DNA from: CAVPGH01 sp046726955
GTDB taxonomy: Bacteria > Acidobacteriota > Vicinamibacteria > Fen-336
Length of the DNA: 5,415 nt
Reading direction: 5' to 3'
Assembly: GCA_046726955.1 (NCBI GenBank)
Contig: JBKPBQ010000548.1
Location: 1-5,415, forward strand
Shown: piece after piece, positions 4,602-5,415 of the stretch
Layout of the letters: the number at the start of each line of letters is the position of its first letter
Position numbering within the stretch: position 1 is the stretch's first letter
The notes under the pieces: model-generated
Seen by the model: the letters and a program-made list of their open reading frames with translations, nothing else
Told to the model about the DNA's origin: nothing
Database searches by the model: none
Translations under genes and position numbers: made by a program

Positions 4602-5415
4602 ATGGCCGCCGCCGCCCCCAGCGCGCCCCGCCTCGACATCCGGCAGCGGGTGCAGTCGCAGGCCGCCCGCCTCCGGCGGGTGAAGGTCCTCGACCGCTTC
4701 GCGGTGGGGTTCATCACGTTTGGTGGGATCTTCATCATCGTCGCCGTGTCGTTCATCTTCGTGTTCATCCTCGGGGAGGCGCTGCCGCTCTTCCGCCCGG
4801 CGAGGGGCGAGGCCCGCGGCCTCCTGAACCTCGCGGCGGTGCCCGTCCTCCCGGAGGCCACGACTCCCACCGTGCCCCTCGAGGTGGGCAGCGACGAGTA
4901 CCAGATGTACTTCTACGAGCTGCTCGACGACGGGCGGGTCGCGTTCTTCAAGGGGAGCGACGGCAGCTTCGCCCGCGACTTCCCGGCACCCGCCCTCGGA
5001 GGAGTCGGCGTCACCGCCGCCTCGCGAAGCCTCGTCGGCGACTTCCTGGGACTCGGGACGTCGGACGGCCGCGTCTCGCTGCAGCAGGTCCGCTTCACCC
5101 CGAAGTACGAGAAGCAGAAGCTCGTGGACCTCGAGCTCGTGGTGCGCGACCGCGGCCTCGTCGAGATCGATCCGCAGAAGCGTCGCCTACGCGAGGTCGC
5201 GTACGACGAGCCGGAGGGCCGCAAGCTCGTGGCCGCGGTGGCCGCGGACGACGAGATCCTCGTCTGGCGGACCGATGACGAGGGAGCGGAGCACCGGGCG
5301 ACACTCGAGACCGACGAAGGCGAGAAGGTGACCCACGTGCGGATCGGGCGGAGCGAGACGCTCGTCGCCTCCACTGAGAAGGGCAACCTCTACCACTGGG
5401 AGCTCAACCCGGAGC
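4602..5415 (+). CDS. pstC: Phosphate ABC transporter permease PstC, long form (5' part, runs off window)
   Basis: The ATG at 4602 has GGAGG (4589-4593) 8 nt upstream, and 271 codons are visible without a stop. Residues 1-31 are a basic cytoplasmic lead ending in VLDRFA. Residues about 34-58 form the first membrane helix (GFITFGGIFIIVAVSFIFVF), followed by GEALPLF. This DR..., GG, ...PLF start is typical of the long PstC proteins of Gram-negative bacteria. Residues 65-271 are soluble and periplasmic with beta-propeller-like repeats, for example FLGLGTSDGRVSLQQV (148-163), LVAAVAADDEILVWR (209-223) and ETLVASTEKGNLYHWEL (252-268). E. coli PstC has about 319 residues and no such domain. The conserved permease core must lie past the window edge and cannot be checked, so this name rests on the N-terminus plus the position after pstS. 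Confidence 0.82.
   Translation, partial: MAAAAPSAPRLDIRQRVQSQAARLRRVKVLDRFAVGFITFGGIFIIVAVSFIFVFILGEALPLFRPARGEARGLLNLAAVPVLPEATTPTVPLEVGSDEYQMYFYELLDDGRVAFFKGSDGSFARDFPAPALGGVGVTAASRSLVGDFLGLGTSDGRVSLQQVRFTPKYEKQKLVDLELVVRDRGLVEIDPQKRRLREVAYDEPEGRKLVAAVAADDEILVWRTDDEGAEHRATLETDEGEKVTHVRIGRSETLVASTEKGNLYHWELNPE

Noticed and set aside
1..5415. tRNA or rRNA genes, CRISPR array, insertion sequence or phage elements
   Set aside because: I saw no cloverleaf, spaced direct-repeat array, transposase-like frame or terminal inverted repeats. The short 11-bp phased repeats are promoter elements, not CRISPR.

Overview
The window looks like a phosphate-acquisition locus from a high-GC Gram-negative bacterium. 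The Gram-negative call rests on two things: an outer-membrane beta-barrel with a C-terminal phenylalanine, and a phosphate-binding protein with an ordinary signal peptide and no lipobox. Coding third positions are strongly G/C. The gene types and order would suit an Acidobacteriota or deltaproteobacterial-type lineage, but that is inference. Nothing in the window fixes the taxonomy.

Layout, left to right. Bases 1-34 probably hold the first 11 codons of a leftward gene with a good Shine-Dalgarno. The divergent intergenic region (35-169) has several GTCAC/GTGAC repeats. A 40-residue, extremely acidic small ORF (170-292) has a strong ribosome-binding site. A secreted type I phosphodiesterase/nucleotide pyrophosphatase follows (358-1725). 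A 352-base gene-free stretch (1726-2077) carries a GC-rich hairpin, a possible leftward promoter and a long repeat array in front of the next gene. Then come an outer-membrane porin of probable phosphate/anion-selective type (2078-3457), the periplasmic phosphate-binding protein PstS (3571-4530), and the start of a long-form PstC permease (4602 to the window edge). A perfect 12-bp hairpin sits between pstS and pstC.

The genes form a coherent pathway. The phosphodiesterase can release phosphate or phosphomonoesters from organic esters. The porin would admit phosphate through the outer membrane. PstS captures it in the periplasm, and PstC is part of the inner-membrane channel.

The most informative regulatory signal is a repeated geometry: pentamers resembling GTCAC, TTAAC or GTCAT every 11 bp, then exactly 10 bp to a -10-like hexamer. 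It occurs in front of the leftward gene, the phosphodiesterase, the porin and pstS, and once pointing left at 1923-1954. This matches the layout of E. coli PhoB boxes, so the locus is probably one PhoB-type regulon read from several separate promoters. All genes seen belong to known families. The less ordinary items are the polyacidic small protein, the probably leaderless phosphodiesterase mRNA, the leftward promoter-like array with no clear gene, and the beta-propeller-like insert in PstC.
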